Positions 15,851-24,914 of a stretch of DNA of 60,866 bases are shown here, in pieces. Both the position numbers and the translations under genes were made by a program. This DNA is from Clostridiales bacterium (lineage in GTDB: Bacteria; Bacillota; Clostridia; Oscillospirales; Oscillospiraceae). The stretch lies in NCBI GenBank assembly GCA_022768185.1, contig JALEMS010000036.1, forward strand, positions 1 to 60,866. Reading direction: 5' to 3'. Below the pieces are notes generated by a model. That model saw only the letters and a list, made by a program, of their open reading frames with translations, ran no database searches and was not told the origin of the DNA. Positions within the stretch are counted from its first letter, which is position 1; each line of letters starts with the position of its first letter.

Positions 15851-15865
15851 TGTGACCGGGTCACA
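15851..15865. promoter_or_regulatory. Second palindrome, Crp-like TGTGA-N5-TCACA
   Basis: TGTGACCGGGTCACA is a 15-bp palindrome. The half-sites TGTGA/TCACA are those of classical CRP sites, but the spacer is 5 rather than 6 nt. It lies between the crp-like operon promoter and sigK and could serve either gene. Confidence 0.5.
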
Positions 15866-15937
15866 TTTTCGCGCAGTGATAGGGACTTCCCGTGGCGGAA
15901 TAGGATGCGGTAAGCCAAAAAGCAGGGAGGGTTGCAG

Positions 15938-16627
15938 ATGCTTGGCAACGCATTTCTGATGCTCGTCAGCTCAGTATTTCTGATGCTGCGGCTGGGGCCT
16001 GGCTCAGGCGGGTCATTCCCGCGGCCGCTGTCAGCGGAGGAGGAGCGGGACTATCTGGAGAAGTGGCAGCAGGGCGATCTGGAGGCGCGCAACATGCTCG
16101 TCGAGCACAATCTGCGTCTGGTGGCGCACATTATTAAAAAGTATTACACGCAGGAGCGGGACGCAGACGACCTGATCTCCATCGGTACAATCGGCCTGAT
16201 TAAAGGCATTTCCACGTACCGGCCGGACCGCGGCGTCCGGCTGGCAACCTATGCTTCCAGATGTGTGGAAAACGAAATCCTCATGTACTTCCGCTCAATG
16301 CGGAAGCTGCAGGGGGATGTGTCGCTGTCCGAGCCGATCGACGTGGATGGGGACGGCAACAGCCTGGAGTTGATGGACGTCATCAGCCAGGAGGACGATC
16401 TTGTCGAGCGCGTGAGCCTGTCAGAGAGCTGTCGGGCGCTGCGTGAGGCGGTGGAGACGGTGCTTACCGAGCGCGAGGCGAAGATCGTGCGTATGCGCTA
16501 TGGGCTGGATAATGAAAAGCCACTGACCCAGCGGGAGGTAGCCGACGCCTGCGGCATCAGTCGGTCCTATGTATCCCGCATTGAGAAAAAGGCGCTGGCG
16601 AAGCTGCGGGCCTATCTGGAGCAGTGA
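15938..16627 (+). CDS. sigK: RNA polymerase sigma-K factor (late mother-cell sporulation)
   Basis: A 229-aa sigma factor of the SigE/SigK group. Residues 1-20 are a hydrophobic pro-sequence (LGNAFLMLVSSVFLMLRLG). Region 2 follows at about 40-110 with NMLVEHNLRLVAHIIKKYY, and region 4 lies at about 170-225 with TQREVADACGISRSYVSRIEKKAL. The hydrophobic pro-peptide and start of the conserved part (PRPLSAEEERDYLEKWQQGD) match pro-SigK. The gene is uninterrupted, so there is no skin element. GGGAGG 7 nt before the ATG at 15938 sets the start; a TTG at 15932 is too close. Confidence 0.88.
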   Translation: MLGNAFLMLVSSVFLMLRLGPGSGGSFPRPLSAEEERDYLEKWQQGDLEARNMLVEHNLRLVAHIIKKYYTQERDADDLISIGTIGLIKGISTYRPDRGVRLATYASRCVENEILMYFRSMRKLQGDVSLSEPIDVDGDGNSLELMDVISQEDDLVERVSLSESCRALREAVETVLTEREAKIVRMRYGLDNEKPLTQREVADACGISRSYVSRIEKKALAKLRAYLEQ

Positions 16628-16649
16628 GGCGCACAAAGGAAATTGCACC

Positions 16650-16678
16650 TTTTCCTTTTGCGGTATCTGTGCTATAAT
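16650..16678 (+). promoter_or_regulatory. Extended -10 promoter of the VanY-type gene
   Basis: TATAAT (16673-16678) is preceded by TGc, giving an extended -10. The -35 at 17 nt (TTTTCC) is poor. The element lies 110 nt ahead of the start codon, directly after sigK. Confidence 0.6.
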
Positions 16679-16787
16679 CAAAGTCAAAGCTGCAGCGGCT
16701 GCGAAAGAATGCCTGCATTTCCGCTGCCTCGCCTGCTGTGCGGCGGCACGGCGGCTGCCATCGAAGAAGAATGCGGAGGAGACGCAT

Positions 16788-17657
16788 ATGAACCGAAGAA
16801 AAACGGTCGTGACGGCGGTGATCGGCATCGTGGCCGTTGCGGTATTGGCGCTGCTGGTGCTGCGCTTTCACGCCGAGCAGCAAAAGGTACTTGCGCAGAT
16901 CGACGACGAGCAGGCGCAGCAGATGGCTGATTTGACGGCTGTGCAGACACAGCAGCCGGACAGCGCCGAACCCGGGCAGAACGACGAGCCAACGCCGGAA
17001 TCTGAGCCGGAGCCTGCGCCCGGCCCGTATGCCGACCGGCCTGACATAGACATCACCCAGTGGCAGTACCGGCTGGTCAACACCGAGCATCTGCTGGACG
17101 GCAGCTATGCCCCGGAAATGACCACGCTCGAGGGCGGGCACATGTTCGACGCCCGCGCAGCCGACGCGCTCAAGGACTTCATTGCCGGCGCGCGTGCCGA
17201 GGGGCTGAGCGTTTACATGGTATCCACCTACCGTTCCTACGAGACACAGAAATACCTGTTCGACCGCAAGCTCAGTGAAAAGCTGGCCGGCGGGCTGGGA
17301 CAGGATGCGGCTTATGCCGCAGCCGCGCGCATTGTCGCCATTCCCGGCACGAGCGAGCATCAGACGGGTCTGGCGGCCGACATCACCGACCAGCACTATG
17401 CGTATATGAACGAGTCGCTGGAGGACACGGCGCTGTTTCAGTGGATGCAGGCGCACTGTGCCGAATACGGTTTTATTGTGCGCTTCCCGAAGGAGAAGCA
17501 GGACGTCACCGGCATCATGTATGAGCCGTGGCACTTCCGTTATGTCGGGCAGGAGGCGGCGCAGTATATCATGGACAACGGCCTGTGCCTGGAGGAGTTT
17601 GTGGCACTGTACGACGAGCCGGGACAGAACACGGCGCAGGCGGAGCCGGGCGTATAA
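16788..17657 (+). CDS. D-alanyl-D-alanine carboxypeptidase, VanY/DacB type
   Basis: A 289-aa membrane-anchored enzyme. A signal anchor spans residues 7-26, followed by a Glu/Gln/Pro-rich linker to about 80 and the M15B peptidase domain. Zinc ligands are in SEHQTGLAADI (His and Asp, near residue 190) and EPWHFRYVG (His, near 248); YRSYETQ binds substrate. It trims the terminal D-Ala from peptidoglycan stem peptides outside the membrane. GGAGGA 7 nt upstream sets the start. A small membrane-protein gene follows. Confidence 0.92.
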   Translation: MNRRKTVVTAVIGIVAVAVLALLVLRFHAEQQKVLAQIDDEQAQQMADLTAVQTQQPDSAEPGQNDEPTPESEPEPAPGPYADRPDIDITQWQYRLVNTEHLLDGSYAPEMTTLEGGHMFDARAADALKDFIAGARAEGLSVYMVSTYRSYETQKYLFDRKLSEKLAGGLGQDAAYAAAARIVAIPGTSEHQTGLAADITDQHYAYMNESLEDTALFQWMQAHCAEYGFIVRFPKEKQDVTGIMYEPWHFRYVGQEAAQYIMDNGLCLEEFVALYDEPGQNTAQAEPGV

Positions 17658-17682
17658 GCCACGGACAGGAAAGGAACCGGAT

Positions 17683-17859
17683 TTGAAAAAAGCGCGTAAC
17701 CTCATTTTGGGCGCAGTGCTGGTGCTGCTGCTCGTTTTTCTGGGGCTTCTCATGGCCTCGCGCTATGCCCAGCGGAACAGTATGCTTTACGATGCGGTCA
17801 TCGTGACACAAAGCACAGACGGCGTTGCCGGAACAACCGGCGCCGATTCGGAAGCATAA
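17683..17859 (+). CDS. Small single-pass membrane protein, 58 aa
   Basis: A TTG start has AAGGA 7 nt upstream. The product has a basic N-terminus (KKARN), a hydrophobic helix at about residues 7-25 and a polar tail ending DSEA. No family is recognised. It lies 25 nt behind the VanY-type carboxypeptidase and is probably cotranscribed, so a cell-wall or envelope role is a guess. Confidence 0.55.
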   Translation: MKKARNLILGAVLVLLLVFLGLLMASRYAQRNSMLYDAVIVTQSTDGVAGTTGADSEA

Positions 17860-17865
17860 TGTCAA

Positions 17866-17905
17866 CAGACCCGGCTGCCTGCCTTCGGGAAGGCCGCCGG
17901 GTCTG
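17866..17905 (+). terminator. Hairpin behind the carboxypeptidase operon
   Basis: CAGACCCGGC (17866-17875) pairs with GCCGGGTCTG (17896-17905), enclosing an inner TGCCTTCGGGAAGGC hairpin. It lacks a T-tract, so it may act as a stabilising or weak terminator structure. Confidence 0.55.
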
Positions 17906-17947
17906 ACAAACCCTGACGGCGGCAACAAATTTTTGCGAGAAAAGGGC

Positions 17948-17976
17948 TTGCAAATGGAATGGGACGGTGCTATACT
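17948..17976 (+). promoter_or_regulatory. Promoter of the rimP-nusA-infB operon
   Basis: TTGCAA (17948-17953) and TATACT (17971-17976) have 17-nt spacing, and TGc precedes the -10 as an extended element. Transcription should begin near 17983, leaving a leader of about 90 nt that contains a terminator hairpin. Confidence 0.85.
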
Positions 17977-18004
17977 GAACAGGATAAATGATGTAAGCTT
18001 GACT

Positions 18005-18028
18005 GAGTGGGTTCTGCCCACTCTTTTT
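18005..18028 (+). terminator. Leader terminator/attenuator of the rimP-nusA operon
   Basis: GAGTGGG (18005-18011) pairs with CCCACTC (18017-18023) and is followed by T5. It is an intrinsic terminator between promoter and first gene, so it must be regulated or leaky. In Bacillus subtilis the nusA operon is autoregulated by NusA-stimulated termination in its leader; the same logic is inferred here. No competing antiterminator stem was seen. Confidence 0.75.
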
Positions 18029-18071
18029 GTTGAGCAAAAACAGGGTGCAGAAAAGGTTTTACAGGTGTCGA

Positions 18072-18527
18072 ATGAGCAGAATTGCAGAAGAAGTCAGACG
18101 TTTGGCCGAGCCGGTGGCCGCACAGCTGGAGCTGTCGGTGTGGGACGTGGAGTTCGTCAAGGAAGCCGGCGCGCGTTACCTGCGCATTTACATTGATAAG
18201 GAAAGCGGCGTCGGGATCGACGACTGCGAGCGCTTCAGCCGCGCCATGGATGCGGTGCTCGATGAGGCGGATCCCATTGAGGAGAGCTATTGCTTTGAGG
18301 TCAGCTCACCCGGCGTGGAGCGTGTGCTCCGCCGGCCCGAGCATTTCGGCGCCTGCATGGGCCGGCCGGTGGAGGTGCGCCTGTACAGCGCCGTCGGCGG
18401 GCAGAAGACCTGGACGGGGACGCTGGCCGGGTACGACGCCGGTGCGGTGACGCTTACGGCGGACGACGGCAGCACCGTCACCTTCGAGAAAGCACAGGTT
18501 GCAAAGGTCAACCTTCGGATGATATAA
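18072..18527 (+). CDS. rimP: Ribosome maturation factor RimP
   Basis: A 151-aa protein needed for 30S assembly. The N-terminal domain carries VWDVEFVKEAGARYLRIYID and the DCERFSRAMDAVLDE helix. The C-terminal SH3-like domain follows VSSPGVERVLRRPEHF. The ATG at 18072 has AGGTG nearby. It is the first gene of the canonical translation operon, immediately before nusA. Confidence 0.93.
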   Translation: MSRIAEEVRRLAEPVAAQLELSVWDVEFVKEAGARYLRIYIDKESGVGIDDCERFSRAMDAVLDEADPIEESYCFEVSSPGVERVLRRPEHFGACMGRPVEVRLYSAVGGQKTWTGTLAGYDAGAVTLTADDGSTVTFEKAQVAKVNLRMI

Positions 18528-18540
18528 GGAGACAGCAGCA

Positions 18541-19602
18541 ATGAACGCAGAATTTTTCGACGCGATCGAAGAACTGGAAAAAGAAAAGGGCATCCCCCGC
18601 GAGTATATGTACGAAAAGATCCGCCAGGCCATGCTGGCCGCTTACCATAAGGATAACCCCGACTGCGGAGATAACGTCGAGGTGATCGTGGAGGAGCAGA
18701 AAAAGCGCATCGAAATGGTTGTGCACATGACGGTCGCCGAGACGGTCGAGGATCCCGCCACGGAGATCCTGCCGGAGACGGCCCGTAAGTATTCCCGTCA
18801 TCCCCAGGTGGGCGATGTGGTCAACATCCCCGTCGAGACCAAAAAGTTCGGCCGCATTGCCGCGCAGGCGGCAAAGCAGGTCATCATTCAGGGTATCCGC
18901 GAGGCCGAGCGCGGCATGGTGCTGGAGAAGTTCAGCTCCAAGCAGTGCGAGGTCGTCACCGGCGTGGTGACGCGCACCGAGCCGCGCACTGGCAACGTGA
19001 TCGTACGCATCAGCTCCAACGCCGAGTTTACCGAGACTGTGCTGCCCATCAACGAGCAGATTCGCACCGAGTCCCTCAAGGAGGGCGACCGGATCAAGGT
19101 CTATGTCGTCGAGGTGCGCAGCGCCACGCGCGGGCCGCAGGTGCTGATCAGCCGTACCCATCCGGGTCTGGTCAAGCGCCTGTTCGAGCTGGAGGTGCCG
19201 GAAATTTACGACGGCACCGTCGAGATCAAATCCATCGCCCGCGAGGCCGGCAGCCGTACCAAGATGGCCGTCTGGTCTGCCGACCCGAACGTCGATCCCA
19301 TCGGCGCATGCGTCGGCCCGCGCGGCGGCCGTGTCGCCAGCGTGGTCGAGGAGCTGGGCGGCGAAAAGATCGACATCGTCAAGTACAGCGATTCTCCCGA
19401 GGAGTACGTCGCCGCGGCGCTTTCGCCGGCCGAGGCGATCTCGGTCACGCTGCTTGACGAGGGCAAGAGCTGCCGCGTGATCGTTCCCGACGGCCAGCTT
19501 TCGCTGGCGATCGGCAAGGAGGGCCAGAACGCCCGCCTGGCTGCCCGCCTGACGGGTTATAAGATCGACATCAAGCCCGAGAGCCGGGCGGACGAAGACT
19601 GA
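18541..19602 (+). CDS. nusA: Transcription termination/antitermination protein NusA
   Basis: A 353-aa protein of Bacillus-like length, lacking the acidic repeats of enterobacterial NusA. An N-terminal RNA polymerase-binding domain (1-125), an S1 domain (about 130-200, VVTRTEPRTGNVIVRI) and two KH domains (about 200-345) are visible, with GACVGPRGGRVASVVEELGGEKIDI and LAIGKEGQNARLAARLTGYKIDI. It modulates pausing and termination, and it may act on the leader terminator at 18005-18028. Confidence 0.96.
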   Translation: MNAEFFDAIEELEKEKGIPREYMYEKIRQAMLAAYHKDNPDCGDNVEVIVEEQKKRIEMVVHMTVAETVEDPATEILPETARKYSRHPQVGDVVNIPVETKKFGRIAAQAAKQVIIQGIREAERGMVLEKFSSKQCEVVTGVVTRTEPRTGNVIVRISSNAEFTETVLPINEQIRTESLKEGDRIKVYVVEVRSATRGPQVLISRTHPGLVKRLFELEVPEIYDGTVEIKSIAREAGSRTKMAVWSADPNVDPIGACVGPRGGRVASVVEELGGEKIDIVKYSDSPEEYVAAALSPAEAISVTLLDEGKSCRVIVPDGQLSLAIGKEGQNARLAARLTGYKIDIKPESRADED

Positions 19603-19623
19603 ATTTGAAAGGAGGCGGCCCGC

Positions 19624-19899
19624 GTGAAAAAAATACCGCAGCGCCAGTGCACGGGCTGCCGTGAAATGCGGCCGAAGCCCGAGCTGATCCGTGTTGTGCG
19701 TTCGCCTGAGGGCGAGCTGAGCATCGACAGCCGCGGCAAGGCGCCGGGACGGGGGGCCTATCTGTGCCCGGACCCGGAGTGCCTGAAGAAAGCCGTCCGC
19801 TCCCACGCGCTGGAGCGGGCGCTCGACATGAAAATACCGGACGAGATTTATGCCCGTCTGGCTGCGCAGATGGAGGCGGAGCATGGATCGGTCGGCTAA
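19624..19899 (+). CDS. ylxR: YlxR (RnpM-type) RNA-binding protein
   Basis: A 91-aa DUF448 protein. CTGCREMRPKPELIRVVR and GRGAYLCPDPECLKKAVR are the conserved blocks of the family, shown in Bacillus to bind RNase P RNA. GTG is the start codon, with GGAGG 10 nt before it. Its 3' end overlaps the next start by 17 nt, as in the canonical nusA-ylxR-L7Ae-infB order. Confidence 0.93.
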   Translation: MKKIPQRQCTGCREMRPKPELIRVVRSPEGELSIDSRGKAPGRGAYLCPDPECLKKAVRSHALERALDMKIPDEIYARLAAQMEAEHGSVG

Positions 19900-20314
19900 T
19901 TATCTCGGAATCGCCCGCAAGGCCGGCTTTCTGGAGATCGGCGAGGAAAGCGCAGGACTGGCCGTCCGGCACGGTACGGCAAAGCTGCTGGTGCTGGCTG
20001 CGGACGCCTCGGACAACGCGCGGCGCCGCGCCGAGGGCTATGTCTTCGGCACACATGTGCCGCTGGTGACGGCGGTGCAGACCAAGCAGGAGCTTTCCCG
20101 GCTGTGGAGCAAGCCCGGCTGCTCGATGGCCGCGATCACAGACGTCGGCATTGCAGCCGGTTATGCCGACGCGCTTGCCGAGGCGCAGCCGGAGCAATAT
20201 GCAGACGTCGCCGCGCTGCTGGCGGAGAAAAACCGCCGTGCCGCGCAGCGGCGCACGGAAAAACGCGCCGCAGACCACAATAAGAGGGTCGGAAAAAGGA
20301 GGAACAACACATGA
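19883..20314 (+). CDS. L7Ae/L30e-family ribosomal-like protein (YlxQ-like)
   Basis: A 143-aa protein. Residues 1-100 show the L7Ae fold pattern: [33 protein letters not shown] and [20 protein letters not shown]. The basic C-terminal tail of about 40 residues is extra. It probably binds kink-turn RNA. The start lies inside ylxR with its own GGAGG (19872-19876), and its stop overlaps infB as ATGA. Confidence 0.88.
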   Translation: MDRSANYLGIARKAGFLEIGEESAGLAVRHGTAKLLVLAADASDNARRRAEGYVFGTHVPLVTAVQTKQELSRLWSKPGCSMAAITDVGIAAGYADALAEAQPEQYADVAALLAEKNRRAAQRRTEKRAADHNKRVGKRRNNT

Positions 20315-22749
20315 GCCTGACCAAATACAGAGTACGGGATGTCGCCAAGGATTTTAACGTATCGTCGAAGGAGATTTCTCAGATCCTGACGACGTACGCC
20401 ACGGCGCCGAAGAACAACATGCAGGTTCTCTCCGAGGAGGAACTGACCCTCATCTTTGAGCATATGACGCAGACCCATCAGATGAAGGACATCTCCGAGG
20501 TCTATGCCGTGACGGAAAAGCCCAAGGCCGCGGAAAAGCCTGTCGCTTCGGCGCAGCCTGCTCAGCAGAAGCCGGCGCAGCCTGCCGCCCCGCAGCAGAG
20601 TGCCGCACCCAAGGCGCAGGCTCAGGCCCCGGCAAAGCCGGCCGCCGCACAGCCGGCCGCCGCACAGCCGCAGCAAACGGCGCAGTCTGCCGCACAGGCG
20701 GCGCCCGCGCAGAGCAAGCCCCCGGTCAAGGAGGCGCCGGCGCGCCGCGTGCCCGAAAAACGCGTGGTCGATATGCGCGGCAGCGCGGCCACCGACATGT
20801 CCAAGTTCGACGAGCGCTTTGACCGTATGGCCAGCGACCACGCCCGTCCCGAAAAGGCCGGCGCAAAGCACAACAAGGAAAAGATCGGCAGCAAAAGCGG
20901 CAAGAATCGCCAGCAGCAGGCCGCAGCCAGCGCCAAGCGCCGCCAGGAAGAGCGCGACCGCATGCAGCGCCTGCAGTTTGAGATCGCCAAGAAGGCCCCG
21001 GTCAAGGTGTCCATTCCGGACGAGATCGGCGTGGGCGAGCTGGCCAGCCGCATGAAGAAGACCGGCGCGGAGGTCGTCCGCCAGCTCATCAAGCTGGGTG
21101 TGATGGCGTCTCTGTCCGATATCATTGATTACGATACTGCCGCGCTGGTGGCCCTGGAGCTGGGCTGTAAGGTCGAGCGCGAGGTGGTCGTCACCGTTGA
21201 GGAGCGCCTGATCGACGACCATGCCGACCGTGAGGAGGATCTGGTTCCGCGCGCGCCGGTCGTGGTGGTTATGGGTCACGTCGACCACGGCAAGACCAGC
21301 CTGCTCGACCGCATCCGCAGCGCCAACGTCGTCTCCGGCGAGGCCGGCGGCATCACCCAGCATATCGGCGCATACCGCGTTGACGTCAACGGCAGCCCCG
21401 TTACCTTCCTGGATACGCCGGGCCACGAGGCATTCACCTCCATGCGCGCCCGCGGCGCGCAGGTCACGGACATTGCCATTCTGGTCGTGGCGGCGGACGA
21501 CGGCATCATGCCGCAGACCATTGAGAGCATCAACCACGCCAAGGCGGCCAATATCCCCATTGTCGTGGCCATCAACAAAATGGATGTGGTCGGCGCAAAC
21601 CCCGAGCGCATCAAGCAGCAGCTGACGGAATACGATCTGGTCAGCGAGGAGTGGGGCGGCGATACGATCGTCTGTCCGATCTCCGCCAAGACCGGCCAGG
21701 GCATCGACAATTTGCTGGAGAACCTGGTCGTGCTGGCTGAGGTCTCCGAGCTGAAGGCCAACCCCAACCGCGCGGCAAAGGGCGCGGTGATCGAGGCCCG
21801 TCTCGACAAGGGCAGAGGTCCGGTCATGACCGTTCTCGTTCAGAACGGCACGCTGCACACCGGCGATCTTATCATTGCCGGCACGGCTGTCGGCCGTGTG
21901 CGTGTGATGACCAACGACAAGGGCGAGCGCGTCACCGAGGCCGGTCCCTCCATCCCGGTGGAGATCACCGGCATGAGCGAGGTGGCCATGGCGGGCGATA
22001 CCTTCAACGTTGTGGCAGACGAGCGCATGGCCCGCGAGCTGGTCGAGCAGCGCCGTCAGCAGCAGAAGGATGAGGCCAATGCCGGCGCAGGCAAGAAGGT
22101 CAGCCTCGACGATCTGTTTGCCCGCATCAAGCAGGGTGAGCTGAAGGACTTCAACATCATCGTCAAGGCAGACGTGCAGGGCAGTGCCGAGGCGGTCAAG
22201 TCCTCGCTGGAGAAGCTGTCCAACGAAGAGGTGCGCGTGCGTGTGATCCATTCCGGCGTCGGCGCAATCAACGAGTCCGACGTCATGCTGGCCGCCACCA
22301 GCGGCGCGGTCATCGTCGGCTTCAACGTCCGCCCGGACAACGCCGCCCGCGAGAGCGCAACGCGCAGCAATGTGGATATGCGCATGTACCGTGTCATTTA
22401 CGACTGCATCAACGAGATCGAGGCGGCCATGAAGGGAATGCTGGCTCCGAAGTTCCGCGAGGTCATCATCGGTCACGCCGAGGTGCGCGAGACCTACAAG
22501 GTCTCCAAGGTCGGCACCGTCTGCGGCTGCTATGTGCAGGACGGCAAGATCCAGCGCGGCAGCCAGGTGCGCGTGCTGCGCGACAACGTGGTCATCCACG
22601 AGGGCAATCTCGCTTCGCTGCGCCGGTTTAAGGACGACGTGCGCGAGGTCGCGACCAACTATGAATGCGGCATGCAGATCGAAAAGTTCAACGACATCAA
22701 GGTCGGCGACGTGATCGAATGCTTCATTATGGAAAAGATTGAGGCTTGA
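20311..22749 (+). CDS. infB: Translation initiation factor IF-2
   Basis: An 812-aa GTPase that places initiator tRNA on the 30S subunit. An N-terminal IF2N-type helical domain (1-60) is followed by an Ala/Pro/Gln-rich linker (about 75-145) and a second IF2N domain (near 225-290). The G domain begins near 320 with [21 protein letters not shown] and NKMDV, followed by the C-terminal beta barrels. The low-complexity linker shows repeated PAAAQ units. Confidence 0.97.
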   Translation: MSLTKYRVRDVAKDFNVSSKEISQILTTYATAPKNNMQVLSEEELTLIFEHMTQTHQMKDISEVYAVTEKPKAAEKPVASAQPAQQKPAQPAAPQQSAAPKAQAQAPAKPAAAQPAAAQPQQTAQSAAQAAPAQSKPPVKEAPARRVPEKRVVDMRGSAATDMSKFDERFDRMASDHARPEKAGAKHNKEKIGSKSGKNRQQQAAASAKRRQEERDRMQRLQFEIAKKAPVKVSIPDEIGVGELASRMKKTGAEVVRQLIKLGVMASLSDIIDYDTAALVALELGCKVEREVVVTVEERLIDDHADREEDLVPRAPVVVVMGHVDHGKTSLLDRIRSANVVSGEAGGITQHIGAYRVDVNGSPVTFLDTPGHEAFTSMRARGAQVTDIAILVVAADDGIMPQTIESINHAKAANIPIVVAINKMDVVGANPERIKQQLTEYDLVSEEWGGDTIVCPISAKTGQGIDNLLENLVVLAEVSELKANPNRAAKGAVIEARLDKGRGPVMTVLVQNGTLHTGDLIIAGTAVGRVRVMTNDKGERVTEAGPSIPVEITGMSEVAMAGDTFNVVADERMARELVEQRRQQQKDEANAGAGKKVSLDDLFARIKQGELKDFNIIVKADVQGSAEAVKSSLEKLSNEEVRVRVIHSGVGAINESDVMLAATSGAVIVGFNVRPDNAARESATRSNVDMRMYRVIYDCINEIEAAMKGMLAPKFREVIIGHAEVRETYKVSKVGTVCGCYVQDGKIQRGSQVRVLRDNVVIHEGNLASLRRFKDDVREVATNYECGMQIEKFNDIKVGDVIECFIMEKIEA

Positions 22750-22750
22750 T

Positions 22751-23125
22751 ATGACACCCAACAAGCAGAACCGAATCAACGACGAGGTGCAGCAGGCCCT
22801 CAGCGGCATTCTGCGCTCGATCAAGGATCCGCGTATCAACCAGGGAATGATCAGCGTGACGCATGTGGACGTGGCAGGCGATCTGCGCACGGCCAAGGTG
22901 TGGCTGAGCGTGTACGGCCTGCAGAATGAGAAGGATTTTCTCAAGGGGCTGAAGTCCGCCGCCGGCTGGATCCGCCGGGAGCTGAGCTCCGCCGTCAAGC
23001 TGCGGCAGACTCCGCAGCTGACGTTTATTCTGGATCATTCCATCGAACAGGGCGCGCACATCAACAGCCTGCTCAGCGCCCTGCCCGACACACATTCAAC
23101 GGAGGAAGACGATGACGAGCAGTGA
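22751..23125 (+). CDS. rbfA: Ribosome-binding factor A
   Basis: A 124-aa KH-type protein for 16S rRNA 5'-end maturation. It has the pattern RINDEVQQALSGILRSIKDPRI, then VTHVDVAGDLRTAKVWLSV and LRQTPQLTFILDHSIEQGAHIN. GAGG at 22741-22744 is 6 nt before the ATG. The 3' end overlaps nrnA by 14 nt. Confidence 0.95.
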   Translation: MTPNKQNRINDEVQQALSGILRSIKDPRINQGMISVTHVDVAGDLRTAKVWLSVYGLQNEKDFLKGLKSAAGWIRRELSSAVKLRQTPQLTFILDHSIEQGAHINSLLSALPDTHSTEEDDDEQ

Positions 23126-24047
23126 CTGCCTCGCGCTCCTCATGCAACATGACCGCTTTCTGATCCTCACCCATGCAAGACCGGATGGGGATACGCTCGG
23201 CTCGGGCGCTGCGCTCTGCAGCGCCCTGCGCCGGGCAGGAAAAGCGGCTTTTCTTTACCCAAATGGTCAGACTGCCGCACACTTTGCCGACCTGACGGCT
23301 CCGTATCTTGCTCCGGCGGGATTTGAGCCGGGCTTCGTTGTGGCAGTGGACACGGCGGATGTGAAGCTGCTGGCCGCCGGCTGGACGGGTGCGGTGCAGC
23401 TTTGCATCGACCATCACCCGTCCAATACCGGCTACGCGGCGCAGACGCTTCTGCGTGCCGGCAGCGCGTCCTGCGGCGAGATCATCCTCTCGCTCATCGA
23501 GCAGCTGCACGGCGCGCCTACCCCGGAGGAGGCGTCGCTTTTGTATGTGGCGCTGGCAACGGATACGGGGTGCTTTCAGCACAGCAACGCCGGGGCGGAT
23601 GCGCACCGCGCCGCCGCACGCCTGATCGACGCGGGCGCGGACGCCGGCGCGCTCAACCGCCGCCTGTTCTGCAGCAGCAGCGCTGCACGCCTGCAGCTGG
23701 AGGGCAGGATCTTCAGCAGCCTGCGTATCTTCCATGAGGGAAAGACGGTGTTCGCCGTCGTCACGCAGCAGATGCTGCGGGAATGCGGCGCGGCCGAGGA
23801 CGATTGTGACGACCTGGCCACCCTGCCGGGCCGTCTGCGGGGCGTGGAGGTTTACATAACAATTCGAGAGCAGGACGACGGCAGCTGCCGCGTCTCGGCC
23901 CGCAGCGCAGGACGCGCGGATGTCTGCGCGCTGTGCCGCCGATTCGGCGGCGGCGGACACGTGCTGGCCGCCGGCTGCACGCTGGAGGGTCCGCCCGACG
24001 CGGCGGTGGAGCGGCTGCTGGCCGCGTTGGAGGAGCAGACGGCTTGA
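23112..24047 (+). CDS. nrnA: Bifunctional oligoribonuclease/pAp phosphatase, DHH family
   Basis: A 311-aa DHH/DHHA1 phosphoesterase that degrades nanoRNA and dephosphorylates pAp. Metal-binding motifs are [26 protein letters not shown] and ATDTGCFQ. The DHHA1 domain carries the substrate motif [12 protein letters not shown] near residue 280. It is placed between rbfA and truB as in many Firmicutes. Confidence 0.93.
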   Translation: MTSSDCLALLMQHDRFLILTHARPDGDTLGSGAALCSALRRAGKAAFLYPNGQTAAHFADLTAPYLAPAGFEPGFVVAVDTADVKLLAAGWTGAVQLCIDHHPSNTGYAAQTLLRAGSASCGEIILSLIEQLHGAPTPEEASLLYVALATDTGCFQHSNAGADAHRAAARLIDAGADAGALNRRLFCSSSAARLQLEGRIFSSLRIFHEGKTVFAVVTQQMLRECGAAEDDCDDLATLPGRLRGVEVYITIREQDDGSCRVSARSAGRADVCALCRRFGGGGHVLAAGCTLEGPPDAAVERLLAALEEQTA

Positions 24048-24913
24048 ACGGAATTTTACTGATCGACAAGCCCGCCGGCTGGACCAGCCACGACGTCTGT
24101 GCCAGGCTGCGCGGCGCGCTGCACGAGCGGCGCATCGGGCATTCCGGTACGCTTGACCCGATGGCGACGGGCCTGCTGGTGGTGTTCGTTGGGCGCGCGA
24201 CGCGCGCCGTACAGTTTGCCGAGACGCACGACAAGACCTATCTGACCTCCCTGCGTCCGGGCGTTGTCACCGACACGCAGGACAGCACCGGCACGGTGCT
24301 GTCCTCTGTTCCGTGCGCCGTCACACAGGCGCAGCTGGAGACGGTGCTGCCGCGGTTTCTCGGGGAGATCGGGCAGATCCCGCCCATGTATTCGGCCATC
24401 AAGCGCGGCGGGCAGAAGCTGTGCGACGTGGCCCGCCGCGGCGGCGCGGTGGAGCTGCAGCCGCGCCCGATTCATGTCGACCGCATCAACGTGCTGGGCC
24501 GTGACGGGGCCGACTGGCGGCTCGAGGTGGCCTGCGGGAAGGGGACCTATGTGCGTACCCTCTGCCACGATATCGGACAGGCGCTCGGCTGCGGCGCGTG
24601 CATGTCTGCGCTGCGGCGCACGAAGGCCGGGCCGTTCTGTGTGGAGCAGGCGTATTCCGTGGAGCAGGTGCTGCAGGCTGCGGCGGAGGACCGGGCGGAG
24701 GCGCTGCTGCTGCCGGTAGACGTGCTGTTTTCGGAGGAGCCCGCGCTGACCTATGACGCGGAGCAGACACGCCGCTGCCGCAACGGACAGGAACTGCCCG
24801 CCGGGGCGCCGGATGGCCGGTACCGCGCGTATGCGCCGGACGGCAGCTTTCTGGCGCTGGTGCAGGCAGAAAACGGCCGGGTACGCACGATAAAAAGCTT
24901 TTATGAGGTTTGA
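24044..24913 (+). CDS. truB: tRNA pseudouridine(55) synthase
   Basis: A 289-aa enzyme that forms the T-loop pseudouridine. [17 protein letters not shown] opens the protein, the catalytic Asp is in [14 protein letters not shown], and [35 protein letters not shown] and [12 protein letters not shown] follow. A TTG start overlaps the nrnA stop, with GGAGGAG (24029-24035) 8 nt upstream. A PUA-like C-terminal segment is present. Confidence 0.94.
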   Translation: MNGILLIDKPAGWTSHDVCARLRGALHERRIGHSGTLDPMATGLLVVFVGRATRAVQFAETHDKTYLTSLRPGVVTDTQDSTGTVLSSVPCAVTQAQLETVLPRFLGEIGQIPPMYSAIKRGGQKLCDVARRGGAVELQPRPIHVDRINVLGRDGADWRLEVACGKGTYVRTLCHDIGQALGCGACMSALRRTKAGPFCVEQAYSVEQVLQAAAEDRAEALLLPVDVLFSEEPALTYDAEQTRRCRNGQELPAGAPDGRYRAYAPDGSFLALVQAENGRVRTIKSFYEV

Positions 24914-24914
24914 T

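Noticed and set aside
20161-22998. 945-codon minus-strand reading frame opposite infB
   Set aside because: It lies antisense to infB and its neighbours, has no ribosome site and only low-complexity, His/Leu/Arg-rich sequence. It is a GC-rich shadow.
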